Source: Morella rubra
Lineage: Eukaryota; Streptophyta; Magnoliopsida; Fagales; Myricaceae
Length of the DNA stretch: 64,000 bases
Direction: 5' to 3'
Assembly (NCBI GenBank): GCA_003952965.2
Contig: CM025853.1
Span: forward strand, 12,471,187-12,535,186
Part shown: piece after piece, positions 47,050 through 59,709 of the stretch
Position numbering within the stretch: the stretch's first letter is position 1
How the letters are laid out: each line of letters opens with the position of its first letter
Notes under the pieces: generated by a model
What the model was told of the DNA's origin: nothing
Database searches by the model: none
What the model saw: the letters and a program-made list of their open reading frames with translations, nothing else
Program-made: the position numbers and the translations under genes

Positions 47050-48756
47050 ATGCCAGCGGGAGGGAAACGTCTTCGGTGCGATTCATCAGTTCGAGCTGAG
47101 AGTAGTCCCGGTACACTAGCAGTGTCAGGTCCTTCACTTAAGGATAGAAACGAATTACCGTCCCCTGACACAGCCAGTCCAGTAGGCACCCAAAGTAGTT
47201 GTGCGTGTAAGTATCTTACCCCGTCAATCATTAAATATTATGACTTTTAAATTTCTATGCTTAATTGAATTTTAAATTTTTTGTTCTTCATTTGTAGCGA
47301 CGTAAATCAGACACGTTCGAGGTAGTACGCGTGGGATTGCCTTACTCAAGGCTCGCACCGGAGGAAAGCTGATTGTCCATATCCCTGATGGATGTACGGG
47401 CGGCGATGACAAGGCGTCCTCAATGCTCTCGAGTCATATTGGTGCGCTCGTTCGACAACATGTCCCATTTGATACGAGTAAGTGGAAGGAGGTCCCCGAA
47501 GGGTTAAATCGTATGTGATGAACCGAGTGTTGGTAAGTATAATTTTTAAATTTTAATTGTTTAAACTTTTTTGCGTTTCTAACTGTTATATATGTTAAGG
47601 ATGACTTCCAACTAGATTACGACCGAGCTGAGGATCGTTCACTGTGACGTCTACGATGAACACAGCGTACAGGACGCACAAAATAGAATGTTCCAGCATT
47701 ACTCGGTGTTCAATTCCAAAGAAGAGGCGTTAGAACACCCGTATCCCGAGATGAACAAGGAAGAATGGACTCGTGTTTGTGATTTATTCACGAGCGAGGA
47801 ATTTCAGGTTAAACATTTTTATTCCGTCTGAACGTTTATTTTATTTTATTATTAATTGTGGTAACAACTGTAAATGTACAATGCAGAGGAGGAGTGCAAT
47901 CAACAAGGAGAATAGAGCTAAGCTGAAGATTGTACACACATCGGGAGCGAGGTCTTTCCAACGCGCGAGAGCGTTGTTAGTAAGTAATAAATTTAAATTT
48001 TTATTATTTAAATAAATGACTTAGGTATTTTAATATGCACGTTTTATATTTCTTTTGGTGTACAGAAAAATCCAGAATCTGATGAGATTAGTGCTGCGTT
48101 GCTTTATAAAAAGACGCATACTAATAAGGATGGCATGTGGACATCAGAAGATGCACGAGAAAATTTTGTAAGTTGTAACATTAGATTTAATGATGCATTC
48201 GTGTGCGTTTATGTTTCATATGTGCTAGTTTTTATTTTATTTTCTAATTTTGTAGGAAAAAATGGAAGCGTTACAGTTGCAGTACGAGTCAAAGGGAAAG
48301 TCATACACCAAGTGGAGATCTTCGCTGAGGTGTTGGGGACGAAAGCGGGTTACGTGCGAGGTTTAGGCCGTTCAGTACGGTCTGTTGGATCATCTTCATC
48401 AGTATCGTCCGTTGATTTGTCCCGGAGTTGGAGGAGGCCAGATTACAGATTGAGGAGATGAGGGCTAGACAGTTGGAATATGAAGCGCTTCTTGTCAAAC
48501 GGTCAGATATGGAGCAGACGATGCGAGAGCATCTGCAGATGATGGAGGAGCAGCAACGGAAGAAAGACGAAGAGCTGATGCAGATGATGGCAGAGCAGCA
48601 ACAAAAAAAGATGAAGAGCACCGGAAGATGATGGAGGAGCAGCAAAGGACCCTAGTGGAACAACAAGAACGGAGGATGCAACTAATGGCGGAGCAGATGC
48701 GTGAGCAGCTAGTGGAGCAGATCAGACAGCTGCAATCTCGTTCGACACCCAAATGA
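47050..48756 (+). pseudogene. Second CACTA gene, Transposase_24-like
   Basis: Exon-like stretches separated by short GT/AG introns (donor at 47207; others near 47510, 47809, 47980, 48168) encode a variable N-terminus, then RGSTRGIALLKARTGGKLIV and HIPDGCTGG, then VYDEHSVQDAQNRMFQHYSV, KEEALEHPYPEMNKEEW, VCDLFTSEEFQ, NKENRAKLKIVHTSGARSF, HTNKDGMWTSEDARENF and KMEALQLQYESKGK. These are signatures of the plant Transposase_24 family. The C-terminus (48430-48750) is a Glu/Gln/Met-rich coiled coil ending QLQSRSTPK. Frameshifts near 47630 and 48600 and stops break it. It probably supplied a DNA-binding partner for TNP2 (inference). Confidence 0.82.
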
Positions 48757-48929
48757 AAATTTAGGTAGATTTATATATTTTTACTACTTTCTTAGACTTA
48801 TCAATTACGTATTTTATTTGCTTTTAATAACGATTGCATATTTGTAGATATTTTATTATTTAATGATATTGAATATCTTTTTATTTATATTATTTGTAAA
48901 TTATTTTTAAAATTTTAATTAAATTAATT

Positions 48930-49460
48930 GACATACAAGAAAACCGTTCGAACGGTATGAGTGGAAGTCCGAACGGTTAATTGGCATTGATAACGTGCGC
49001 ACGCATAACAATCCGTCTGCACACATCACGTCAAATTAGTCCGTCCGAATGGTTGTTTTCGCGTGCAAACGATCTTTTATGTAGCAAACGTGCGCACGAT
49101 ACAACTAAACGTTCGAACGTGTTCAACAAACAAGCGTCCGAACGTGGTGCGTCATAGTTCAACGGATTTGGAGGATGACAAATAAATATTTCGTCATAAA
49201 TGAAACAACGGTGCAGACGTCTTTACAAGGCGTTCCGACGTTATGTCTGTACGTGCGCACGGATTGTAGATGACGAAATTCATTTCGTCACCCGGGAAGA
49301 ACCATTCGCATTAACCGTCCGAACATATTGAGAGTATGTTCGCACAGGTCATGCGAATGGTTGAATTGTACTGGGCATGATGATTTTCAATTTCGTCACT
49401 ATGGCAAAAACTACGGTGTTGGAAAACGTCCGAACGGTTTCGAGCACAGAACGTCAAAAT
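48930..49460. repeat. CpG palindrome array 4, 3' subterminal
   Basis: Seven T[CT]CG[AG]A cores by eye, mostly CGTTCGAACG or CGTCCGAACG, with GTGCGCAC palindromes between. It mirrors the 5' arrays and lies downstream of the last gene. Confidence 0.75.
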
Positions 49461-49479
49461 CGTCACCCAAAACTTTGGC

Positions 49480-49557
49480 TGACGGGCTTTAGGTGATGAA
49501 TTTTTGTACTTTGGGTGACAAATTTTTTTGTCACCCAAAGTCTTTTTTCTTGTAGTG
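49480..49557. repeat. 3' terminal inverted repeat and hairpin of the CACTA element
   Basis: TTTGGGTGACAAA and its inverse TTTGTCACCCAAAG form a hairpin just before TTCTTGTAGTG. It mirrors the 5' end. Confidence 0.85.
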
Positions 49558-49560
49558 AAG

Positions 49561-50830
49561 CGCCTGTGATTTGGTTTTCATTTTATTTGATCTGTTGCCA
49601 TAAGTTCCGTGACGGTTTTGCAAAATTCTGTTTGAATTTTTATAAGTTGGTTCGGAATTTTATAAATATTTTTATTGGAAGGTTTTAGATTTTTTTTTAA
49701 AAAATTTTAATCAACATTCGTTCAAGTCTTTGAAACTGTGTTTACAAGAATAGAATATTTGAATACTTTATTCAAAAAGGCAACCGACCGAAACTTTTGA
49801 ATGGTTTTTACAAACGGTATTGTTGAGTATTTTTTTTTTTAATTCCAGCATTCGCGAAAACAAAGTGACATTTCTAAACAGAACCGAACTTTTGAAGGAA
49901 CATTTTTGAATATTTAAATTAAACGTTATTCTGACACAACGTTAGTTACCGGATTTTATTGAAACCAAACCTGAGAACCGGATATGTTTTCAATTGTTGT
50001 TAGTTAACATGAACAATACTTACATTATTGTTGGAATTTACCGAAAAGGCTGCACTGATATTTTCTGTCATATTTGAAGTTGTTTCCAATAATGTTACTG
50101 TTCTGCCGTTCCAATGTCAGTTAGTGTGCAATTATGCTTGAGTTATTCGATTAAAGGGAAAATGTTCACTTTTATTTGAATAATATGAATAATATGTTTG
50201 CTTTGTGCGAACTACTGTGATATGTTTTATTGGACTTCACTATTAATGTAGTAGGTATAACATATCACATGCTTGGATGATTATTTGATTAATTTTCTCT
50301 ATCTTGAGCATTGTACAATCATGATAACATTCCTTTAAATTTTTGGTGGAATGTATATGTTTGGCATGAATCTGATTTTTATAAGGGATGGATTGAGCCA
50401 CATTAAAAAGCATAAACATCATTGTGTGTTACGACTAGCCACAACATCTTACGACACGTAGATGTTTTATTAAAAAGTTTTAAATTGGCTTAATATCCTT
50501 GTTGCAATTAAGTTGTGGTATGTAAGTGTTTTTTTGGTGCTACAGGGAGGTAATCATTTGTGAGACTTGATTGGAATAAGATAGTGGCTTAAATATTAGG
50601 AAAGGGGATACTAAATACCCGTAGGTATAGGATTCCTTTTCTAAAATATTTGGATAAACCACTAGTCTTATTATAAAAATTATAAACAAATATAATGCAT
50701 TATGTGACCTCTACCCACAAGAAGGTTTAGATTTTATTATTGAATTTGACATTGGTTGATTCAAATTATAGTAATTGTTTCAAAGCGTTAATTTATTCTT
50801 AGTTATTGCAGTTGTTGTTACATCTTTTTT
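49561..50830 (+). other. Copia leader between the CACTA element and gag
   Basis: AT-rich sequence with no gene recognised. By position it is the continuation of the Copia 5' leader that begins at 38134. Confidence 0.5.
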
Positions 50831-50834
50831 GAAA

Positions 50835-51836
50835 AATGATTCTCATATTCCAATCTTGAATGGTGAAAAATTTTCGGACTAGAAAGACAAAATCCTTTTG
50901 ACATTAGGGTGTATGGATCTTGACTTGGCACTTCGTGTAGATGAACCTCCAGTACCTACAGAATCAAGTTCTGTTGTGGAAAAGATGGGATATGAACGAT
51001 GGGAGAGATCCAACCGATTAAGCCTAATGCTCATTAAATCACATGTAAGCAAGAGCATTAGAGGATTCATTCCACAATGTGAAAGGTCAAGGCCTACATC
51101 AAGGCCATTGGAGAACAATTCGTTAGTTTTGATCAAGCGTTGGCAAGCACTCTAATGAACAAGCTATCAGTGATGAAGCATCACAAATCTAGGAATGCGC
51201 GTGAGCACATAATGGAGATGAGGGACATTGCAGCTCAACTTAAGTCCCTATAGATTGAGATTTCAGAATCTTTTCTTGTCCATCTCATACTCAATTCTCT
51301 CCCTACGGAATATGGACCGTTTAAAATTTCACATAACACACATAAGGAAAAGTGGTCCATCAATGAACTTCTTACTATGTGTGTACAAGAAGAAGAGAGG
51401 TTGAAGCACGAAAATCTGGAGAGTCCCAATTTTGTCACTCATAAGGGATAAGGAAGGAAGGGCAAAGGTAGGGATGGTAGACCTTGGAAGAAGAATGAAA
51501 AAGGGTCATTCAAGCGACATGACCATAAAAATTCATGCTTCTTCTACAAGAAAAAGGGACACCAAAAGAAACATTGCCAGAAATACAAGCAATGGCTTGA
51601 AAAGAAAGGTACTCTCAATACTCTAGTGTGTTATGAATTCAATTTCATTAACGCTCATCATAGTAATTGGTGGATTGATTTGGATACTACAATTCAGTTG
51701 TTAATATCATGCAGGGCTTTCTCAGCCTAAGGAAGCCGATGGGAAGTGAACAAGGCATCTATTCAGGAAATGGGATGTGTTCTCATATCGAGGTTGTGGG
51801 GACTTTTGGACTTATTTTAAAAGATGGATTTATTTT
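50835..51836 (+). pseudogene. Gag and protease-side remnant of the Copia fossil
   Basis: The gag signature reads PILNGENFSD, LTLGCMDLDLALRVDEPP, KMGYERWERSNRLSLMLIKS and later LKSL. A zinc-knuckle-like CFFYKKKGHQKKHCQKY lies near 51530-51590 and a WWIDLDTT motif, at the protease start, near 51670. Fossil, broken in several places, ending at the Tekay-like LTR. Confidence 0.75.
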
Positions 51837-54800
51837 TGTCACGCCCCATGCCAGTACTTACCCCTAGGCTCACCTATAGTGATGGTATGCACACAAGTGG
51901 GGATTACGGCACGAATAATCCTATAAAGTCCTAATAATTGGCTTTGAAAAAGCTTAGTGGAAAACGTTTACTTGAAATTTATTTTGAAATTAGAAATATA
52001 TTAAGGCGACATTTCAAATAATTCTAGAAATTAGAAATTTTGACATGAATAACAAAAGAAAAAGAAGAGATATTTAAGGAATTGACATTAGAAATGAACT
52101 TGGAAAATTAAAAGAAGAAATGAAAGTTAAGAAGACAAAATCAAGTACATCATAAGAAAAGAAGTGGAATAAAAGAAATTTTTGAGAAAATAAACAGTTC
52201 CACTATGATCACGGAGTTTCTCTTTTACAAAATATCCTTCATGAGGAATACAAAAGTAAAAGAAGACAAGTACAAAAGTGGAAGCTGCCTAAGCTTTCCG
52301 TACTACTACGCCGTGATCTATACTGCCAGAAAGATCATACAACTAACTACACAAACATAAAACAACACCAAACTAAAAGATTACTCGTCCTCTGGCTCGG
52401 TATCGGAGGTCAAGTCTATAAACTTTGTCTTTCTGATACCCTTTGGCGGTAGGGCCGGAGAGGAGGGACAATGTGCAGGAGGGCCGGATCTACATCAACT
52501 AGCCCAAAATCTTCCACAAGGGGAAGTGGGGACATAGGTGGACCTCTGAGGTACCATGGGCCTCGTACCCATGTATACCTCAGAGGTATCTGTCAATTAG
52601 GTCCAAATCTTAATAACTAGGATATAAGGGTCTATCTCCAAAATTTGCTTGCTTAAAAACTTCTTCATCTGACAGGTCTGATGTCCATAGCCGTACATAC
52701 AAAATAAGAAACAAATAAAAGGGGTGAGTCCTATTGACTCAGTAAGGGGGGATTAGGGAACATGACATGCAATGATATAAAATAGAGGTAATAGAAAGAG
52801 TGAATAATTAACCATAAAGTAATATTCGTAACAAATCAATTAATGCGATATGAGCAATGGAATACATAATGAATGCATCCATTTCTCAGTCATTTAACTT
52901 TCTTTCTTTTTCCGATCCGATAGAGGTGTCCTTTATTCACTCTGTTTAACCCCTAGAGTCTGGGTTGTGCGTCCCTCCTCTTCTCTAGGACTGTCTTGTG
53001 CCTTGGCACCAGGATCCGGTCAGGCCTGCATTGTTCCATGGCCAAGGAATACCAACCACTATCCTCTCAGTGGTGGCTTGCACTATCCCAATGTGAACGG
53101 TACCGTCACCCGATCTCAGAACCACCTCTAGTATAGGCTATTTTCGGTCATCACAGTGTTTCCCATACCCATGAGATGATTATGGAGTATGGCATATCAT
53201 AAGCTAACAAATTCACAATTCACATAAGCAGGTTATAACATGCATATATGCCCTTTCACATTTTGATGTAAAGACATAGCACAAGAATGCATTTGAACTT
53301 TAATAGAACATTAAAAATGAAAAGAAATATTAGTAGGCACTAATCACGTACTATTTATGTTCTAATTAATAGAACTTAGGACTAAGGTTAATATTGAATG
53401 TTCTTCCTTTGCTTAAGACAAATATATTAACACGTACTATCCACTTAGTCAATTTGAAATTGATTAACTAATATTAAGTAGTATGATTTAATAATTAACC
53501 ATTAATTCTTTTATTAAATTTTAATTCAATTATCCATTATTAATCCATAAGAGGCCTGGCCTAATGGGCCTCAGGATGAAGTGCCCCAATCTGATCAGAT
53601 CTGGGTCTCCTTGTTTAAATCTCAATTTTTATTTCATTTTAATTCTATTGCTTAATGGGATGATTATGACCCTTAATGAGGCCTTGTGATTTGGCCTCGA
53701 ATTTAATGTCTTGGGCCCAAATTTTTACCCTAGGACCTCTAAACAATGCTTCACACTGCCATGGGTCCAGATTTTTTGTTTGGACATTTTTACCCTTGAT
53801 TTTTACATAAATCGCAAAACAGCCCTTGATGCCCTTTTTGGTTATTTTTACCGCTTTTTCTCATCTTTTCTTCTTAAAATTTTTAGGACTTCGTCCAGTA
53901 CACTACAGTAACCTATCTGAATTTTCTCAGGGTCTAATCCACATATTTTTCACAAAAAGTAGTATAAAGCAATCGGGTGTCTTGTAATTTAGAGAAAAAT
54001 CTGCATGCATTTGTACTTTGTGTTTTGCTACATTATAAGGTGTATTAACAAGTCAATAAACTAACAATAATCACAAAATGCATTAGATATGAAGATCAGC
54101 AACCCAACAACACTTCTCATGGCTTTGATTTCCCATTTCCTTTCCAAAATCACCAATATCCATGCATGTAGCTCAATGCCACTTACTAACCCATTTAAAA
54201 TCATTTAAACTAAAATAAAGCTTCTCACAGAGCATTGTCGTGGCATCCCTTTTGTCCCAAATCCTTCTTTTGCCAATTTCACAATCTCAAGCTCATGATG
54301 TGCATAAAGGATCCATAAAAAGAAAGACATGCAAAAAGAGAAAACTATCAAGCCATTTCATGCATGCAACTCACACATGAGGAAGAACTCATCAAAAACA
54401 CAAGAGCTGCACCGTTTTTCTAGTAATCAAGAAATGACAGTGAGCTATAATACATGCAAACTTGTTTACAACCTATTTTCTTCCCACAAAAATCATCAAC
54501 ATCTATTCCTTACCTCTATATTCGGTTGGTGCTAGTTTCCTTTGGACAAAATACCCTAAAGCAAGACAAAAGTTAGGAAAAAGAAAGCAAAAAGGTGAAA
54601 GGGACCAAAAAGGGAGGGTGCAGGCCGAACCTCTCCCTTTTTTCTTCTCTTTTCCTCATTTTCTTTCTTTCGGCTGCACCACTCTCTTCTCTCATTCAAT
54701 TCTTCTTTTAATCCTTTGGTTCTTCTTCTTCTTCTTCGGTTAAATGCCTCGCATGACCTTCTCTCTCTTTCTACACACTCTAAGTTGGCAACATCCAAGG

Positions 54801-55262
54801 AACCCAAGAGATAAGAATCGGTTTAGCCTTAAATGGATGAGCTTAACCCGAGAACCTAGAGCTAAGTAATCATGAGCTATAGTTCACTCGAAGAAGTAAA
54901 CTTGGGGTTTTTGCCATGTGGTCTTCCAATGTTAAATGCATGCACAAGAAGACAAAAAAAAAAAGCCAAGCATTCATGCACTATGTAGTCGGCTAGAGAG
55001 GAGAAAAGTGAGAGAAAGAAAGGCAAAAAGGGAAGTGATTAGCTTTAATGCCCTTATTTCGGCCAATCATGGTGTCTTAAAATAATTAATGCAAAAATGA
55101 AGAACATTAATCACTAGGTTATAAACTAATTGTAAGATTATAAAGTAAATTATTTCAGGGCACAATATTCGGCTATGGGCTTAATAAAATATTAATTAAG
55201 GACCATGAAACATGATAAGTACTATGAATATAAAACAAGAGATAAAATAAAAAAATAAATAG
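51837..55262 (-). mobile_element. Partial Tekay-like Gypsy LTR, copy A
   Basis: The plus-strand left end TGTCACGCCCCATGCC is the inverse of the GGGGCGTGACA terminus of such LTRs. Inside are an inverted CCTTACTGAGTCAATAGG block (near 52737) and repeated short motifs shared with copy B at 59710-63117, such as AATCGGGTGTCTTGTAATTT, and GAGGGTGCAGGC. No pol is present. It lies in the Copia fossil between gag and integrase. Confidence 0.65.
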
Positions 55263-55264
55263 CA

Positions 55265-56350
55265 TTATGAAAGACTTTAACAAAATTAAATTAAACTTAG
55301 ATCCTACCTATGAGCAAAGTCTCCTAACTATGCATGATAGTGTTGGTACTAAACGTACCATTAATGATGAGTCCTCTTCTATATTGTGGCATAGGAGATT
55401 ATGTCATATCTCCATAGAGCGAATAAAAAGATTAGTGAATGATGGAGTCATTCAGACTCTAGATTTTTTTATTTTGGTACTTGTAGGGATTGCATAAAGG
55501 GAAAGCAAACCAACAAAACCAATAAAGGTGCCAATAGGAGTAGTAATGTACTTGAGATCATGCACACTAATATTTGTTGTCCATTCAGCACCCCTTGTCT
55601 AAATGGTCAGAGATACTTTATCTCATTTATTGATGACCATGCACGTTATATGTATCTCTACCTCCTATTTAACAAGGTTGAAGCACTGGATGCTTTCAGA
55701 ACATATAAGAAGGAAGTGGAGAAACAATTAAACAAGTCAATTAAGATCGTAAGATCAGATAGAGGTGGTGAATATTATAGAAGATACACAGAGTCAGGGC
55801 AAAGACCGGGTTCATTTGCGAAATTTCTTAAAGAAGTAGGTATCATTACACAACATACTATGCCGGGATCACCTTACCAAAATGGTGTTCCTGAAAGGCG
55901 AAACCATACCCTTATGGATATGGTAAGGAGTATAGTGAGCAATAATGATCTTCCCTTATTTTTATGGAGTGAGGCCTTGAAAACCGCGGTGTGTATCTTA
56001 AACAGAGTTCCATCGAAGGCAGTTCTCAAAAAGCCATTTGAGTTATGAAAAGGATGGAAACCGATTTTAAGACATTTACACATATGGGGCTGTCTAGTAG
56101 AGGTCAAGATCTATAATTAGCCCTTAAAGAAATTGGACCCCAGGATAGTCAGTGGATATTTCATTGGCTATGCAGAAAAATCAAAGGGCTATGAATTTTT
56201 CTGTCCCTGCATACACCTAGAATTGTTGAAACGTGAAACCAAAAATGCAAAATTCATCGAGGATGCTGACATTAATAAAAGAATTATTCCTCGAAGGACA
56301 GAGTGGGAGGAAACACAGAATCAAATTCTGCATCTGTGGATAATAGTGAA
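55265..56350 (+). pseudogene. Integrase remnant of the Copia fossil
   Basis: The pre-integrase motif SSSILWHRRLCHISIERIKR, the GKQTNKT zinc-knuckle tail, SFIDDHARYMYLYLL, IVRSDRGGEYYRR, GSPYQNGVPERRNHTLMDMV and LWSEALKTAVCILNRVPSKA are all visible, in order. FIGYAEKSKGYEFFCP follows. This is a plant Ty1/Copia integrase, broken into several frames. Confidence 0.85.
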
Positions 56351-56383
56351 ATGATTATCCTTTGAGAATATCAACATGATATC

Positions 56384-56802
56384 TTGGAGGGACAATCAAA
56401 TCAAGAATCACTACCTCCTCCTCAAGAGGGAAATGTTAATGTTGAACCTGAAGATCAATGCCCACATGGTATGGGTGAGAATGAAGGCCTCAGGAGATCT
56501 TCAAGGGTAAACAGATCAGCCATTTCTGGTGATTACTTTGTGTACCTAATAGAGTTTGAGTTTGATGTTGGACCCAAAGATGATGATATCTCATTTTTAC
56601 AAACCATGAGTGAGGAAAGTTCAAAGGTTTGGTATAATGCCATGAAAGAAGAAATGGACTCTATGGCTAACAACCAAGTCTGGGATGTTGTTGAGTTACT
56701 AAAAGGAGTCAAAGTTGTAGGTTGCAAATGGGTCTACAAAACTAAGAAAGACTCAAATAGTAACATTGAGAGATATAAGGCCAGATTGGTAGCCAAGGGT
56801 TT
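56384..56802 (+). pseudogene. Start of reverse transcriptase of the Copia fossil
   Basis: The linker RRSSRVNRSAISGDYFVYL, then WYNAMKEEMDSMANNQVWDV, VGCKWVYKTKKDSNSNIE and RYKARLVAKGF are typical of the beginning of a Copia RT. The copy stops at a Copia-type LTR that starts at 56803. Fossil. Confidence 0.82.
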
Positions 56803-56941
56803 TGTTGGCTTTTAGTCACAATCAATGTTTTGATGATAACAATAGAAGTAATTGAAATGTGAAGCAAAGAAGATCCAAAATGAGCAAAAAGCAATCAAGC
56901 AACATCCTTTTCAATGAAAGAGACTCTTAAAGTGAAGACTC

Positions 56942-58190
56942 TGTTGGCTTTTGTGCACAATCGAGATTTTGATGATTTCAATAAATGACCAAGTTTATAA
57001 AACGGACATCTTCAAAGACAAAGACGTTTTGATGAAAAGCCAAAGACTTGAAGAAAGAAGATCAAGAAGATGCAAGGAGCTCAAAAGTGAAGATTCAAGA
57101 CCTATAGGGTATAACCTTGTAACTCTTAGTTTTACTTTTGACAAGGATTTGAATCACACACTTGCATATTTTTCAAACCGTGCATAATCTTCTTATCACA
57201 TGTTTGACAACCAAAATGCGCTTTAAATGTTTTCAAATCATCCCTATATAAACTCCCAAGCCTTGGTTATACTTTTGGGAAGTTGGTTTTTGAAATTGGA
57301 TTTCAAAAATGTCAAAAATGGACTTTTTAATTGTAGCGGTCTATGAAAATGATTTATAGCGGTCGACCTCTATATGAAGCGGTTGATGAGACAAAATTTG
57401 ACAGCATTTAAATTTTATGACCGTTGAGCAACGGCTAGTTGAAGCGGTCGACCGGTACATGAAGCGGTCGACCGGTACAACGGTAAAATTGTCAAATCGA
57501 CCCCCAACGGCTATAAACGGCTAGTTTTCATATGTGGCCTATAAATACACCTTCATAACGTCCAAAATAAATACACAACGACCACATATCATTTAGATCA
57601 TTTGAGAAATATTCCAAACTTCATATTCTATATTTCTCATATCATTCACACAAAACACACTTTCATATCCTTGTCTTTGTGTGAATCAAGAGATAGAGAT
57701 TTCCAATTTCATTATACACTCTTTGAGAGAGTTTATTCTTGTAATCTTCCTATCCAAAAGAAGTGATTCCTTTAGTGAGGTTGTTCACTAAAGAAGAAGC
57801 TTAGAGAGGGTATATCTCAAGCTTGGTTAGGTTGTGAGTGGTGAGCCCGAAAAACCACTTGGGTTTTGAGTGTTAAGCCCGGGAAAACACTTGTAAGGTT
57901 CTCTAGCACCTGGAAGCTAGAGTGTATGCTATTTGAAGATAGTGGAAAACCTCAAGGCTCGGTGAAGGAGCTTGAGGGGTGGATGTAGGCGGGTTTGCCG
58001 AACCACCTAAAAATCACGTGTTTGCTTCTCTATCCCTACTCCTTACATTTAGCACTTATTTACTTGTTGTTTTAATATACTTGTGCTAAATTATCTTTAC
58101 TTTGCAAACACGATTTTGGGGGTTAAAAGCGAAAAAGTTTGGAAACCCAATTCACCCCCCCTCTTAGGTTGCCTTAATCTAGGACTAACA
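56942..58190 (+). mobile_element. Solo LTR, Copia-type family, subfamily I
   Basis: The 1,249-bp fossil starts TGTTGGCTTTTGTGCACAAT and ends AGGACTAACA. GACTC flanks it exactly (56937-56941 and 58191-58195). It is very similar along its length to the LTR at 21952-23235, including U3 GGTCGACC motifs (57360-57475) and a TATAAATACA box at 57540. The similarity suggests a fairly young age. Confidence 0.88.
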
Positions 58191-58442
58191 GACTCAAGTT
58201 GTTAGGATAATTTTTGTAACTCTAGACTTCAACTTTAACAAGGATTTGAACTACGCATTTGCATATTTCTTCAAAACTTGCATAAGTCATTTTACCACTT
58301 GTTTTGAAGATTAAAAATGTTTTAATGGCTTCAAATTATCCCAATTAAACTCTCAAATCTTTTGTATACTTATGTGAAGTTAGTGTTTAAAATTGAGTGA
58401 TTTAAGTTGTCAAAATTGTGGTTTTAAATTAACCGGATCATG

Positions 58443-59105
58443 TGATGTGAACTCGCAGGATTGAAACCCCTTGAACCCACGAACAATTTGAATAAAGACC
58501 CAAGAACACCACAAATCAAGCCAAGGAACAAATCTTGACCCTTTGAAATCTTGCTTCAAGAACCAAGATTGAAGTTAGAACGCCACAAGGAAGAATCCTT
58601 GATAAGTTCTTTAGTTCACTCAAGAACTAAAAGAGAAACTCTCTCTCTAAGGAAATAATATTTAACTTGTTTAATGATCCAAAACAATACATAGAAGCTC
58701 CTAAATATATGAGAAGGTTTGTAGAAGTCCGTTATTTCTAACCAATGTGGGACAACTCATGTGAATAGTGCTGCGTGAATAGTGATTCGTGAATAGTGCC
58801 ACGTGAATAGTAACCCTATATAAAAAAACCCAACAAGCCCACAATTATAAAACCTAAATATTGGTCTAGAACATTAGGCTGTGCCTCCCTCTATAGCTTG
58901 TATCACAAGACATAAGATTGGTTCTTCTTCTTGTGATCCAATCTTGAACGATGGAGTCTTGAAAAGTAAATTGGCATACTCGGTGCAAGTAGATTGCACC
59001 AATCTTTACATTGCTTCCTTGATTTTCTTTGCTCTTGATCTTATGATTGGCCCTACTGGAACTTGCAATGGATCTCTAGGACTCTGTTCACCTTGATGCC
59101 CATCA
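58443..59105. mobile_element. Short solo LTR or TRIM-like element, 663 bp
   Basis: The ends are TGATGTGAACTCGC and TTGATGCCCATCA, with TGATG...CATCA as inverted termini. TCATG flanks it exactly (58438-58442 and 59106-59110). A CCCTATATAAAAAA box lies at 58822, after four GTGAATAGTG-like units. It has no coding capacity beyond one chance frame. Family not assigned. Confidence 0.75.
58755..58812 (+). repeat. Four GTGAATAGTG-type units
   Basis: Units of GTGAATAGTG spaced about 15 bp lie just before the TATA-like box of the 663-bp LTR. They may be promoter elements of it. Confidence 0.7.
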
Positions 59106-59709
59106 TCATGTGCTTAAGCTGTAGACGTCGACCAACCCATGACCGCTTGGTGTAGCGGTTTACCGGTATGAGGTTTTAAAAAAGAGCTGTTTTGAGTTCT
59201 GACATTATGACTGTTGGGTAACGTAAACCTACAGCGGTCGACCAGCTCATGTAGCGGTTGACCTGCTCGTCGTGAATTTTTGACAGCTTGACTCCCAATG
59301 GTTATTAATGGCTATTTTTCTTATGATGCCTATATAAAGTCATTCCTATGCCTTTTAAAAGTTGTTGAACGTCCAAAATCGTTTTACTAAGGCTAAGAGT
59401 GATAAAAAAACCTTTGAATTCTACTTCTAACATCATTCACACATAACCATCACTTTCACATTCTGTTATTTTTGAAGCCTACGAGAATAAAGAATATATC
59501 ATCTGTAGACATCCCTCCATCAAGGAGTTTTAGCCTGAGCATTTCGTTTCATTTTTTTACATTTCTAAGAGAGTGATTCACTTATTTCCTTTCAGTGAAG
59601 GTTGTTCATCGAAAGAAGGAGTTTGGAGAGGTTTGTTCTTAAACTCGTTCTTGAGGCTTGAAGAGGTGTTTCTCAAAGCTCAAGTGTAAACCATCCCTTG
59701 GTTGAAGTT

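Larger units (their letters stand above)
38396..49557 (+). mobile_element. CACTA (En/Spm) element with extra genes, 11,162 bp
   Basis: The ends are CACTACAAGAATTATAAC and the inverse of CACTACAAGAAAAAAGAC. AAG is duplicated on both sides (38393-38395 and 49558-49560), so the boundaries are exact. In order it holds a palindrome array with a truncated accessory gene copy, a second array with a longer accessory gene copy, a third array, a TNP2-like transposase gene (interrupted by a partial LTR), a Transposase_24-like second gene, and a 3' palindrome array. All genes are on the plus strand and broken by frameshifts, so it is not autonomous now. It sits in the Copia leader. Confidence 0.9.
56803..59709 (+). 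mobile_element. Copia-type LTR, subfamily II, hosting two younger LTRs
   Basis: The start TGTTGGCTTTTAGTCACAAT is the same as the inverse ends of the LTRs at 33180 and 61256. Own sequence lies at 56803-56941, 58196-58442 and 59111-59709 and includes U3 GGTCGACC motifs (59125-59260) and a TATATAAAG box (59331). The right end was not found, so it is partial. It is the older host of the two insertions inside it. Confidence 0.7.

Noticed and set aside
48301-48752. Cys/Ser-rich minus-strand frames
   Set aside because: They are antisense shadows of the Glu/Gln/Met-rich coiled coil of the Transposase_24-like gene.
54462-54807. Frames rich in Lys/Arg/Glu or Phe near 54.5 and 62.0 kb
   Set aside because: They come from the CT-rich leader of the Tekay-like LTR copies and differ between copies A and B without keeping a frame.
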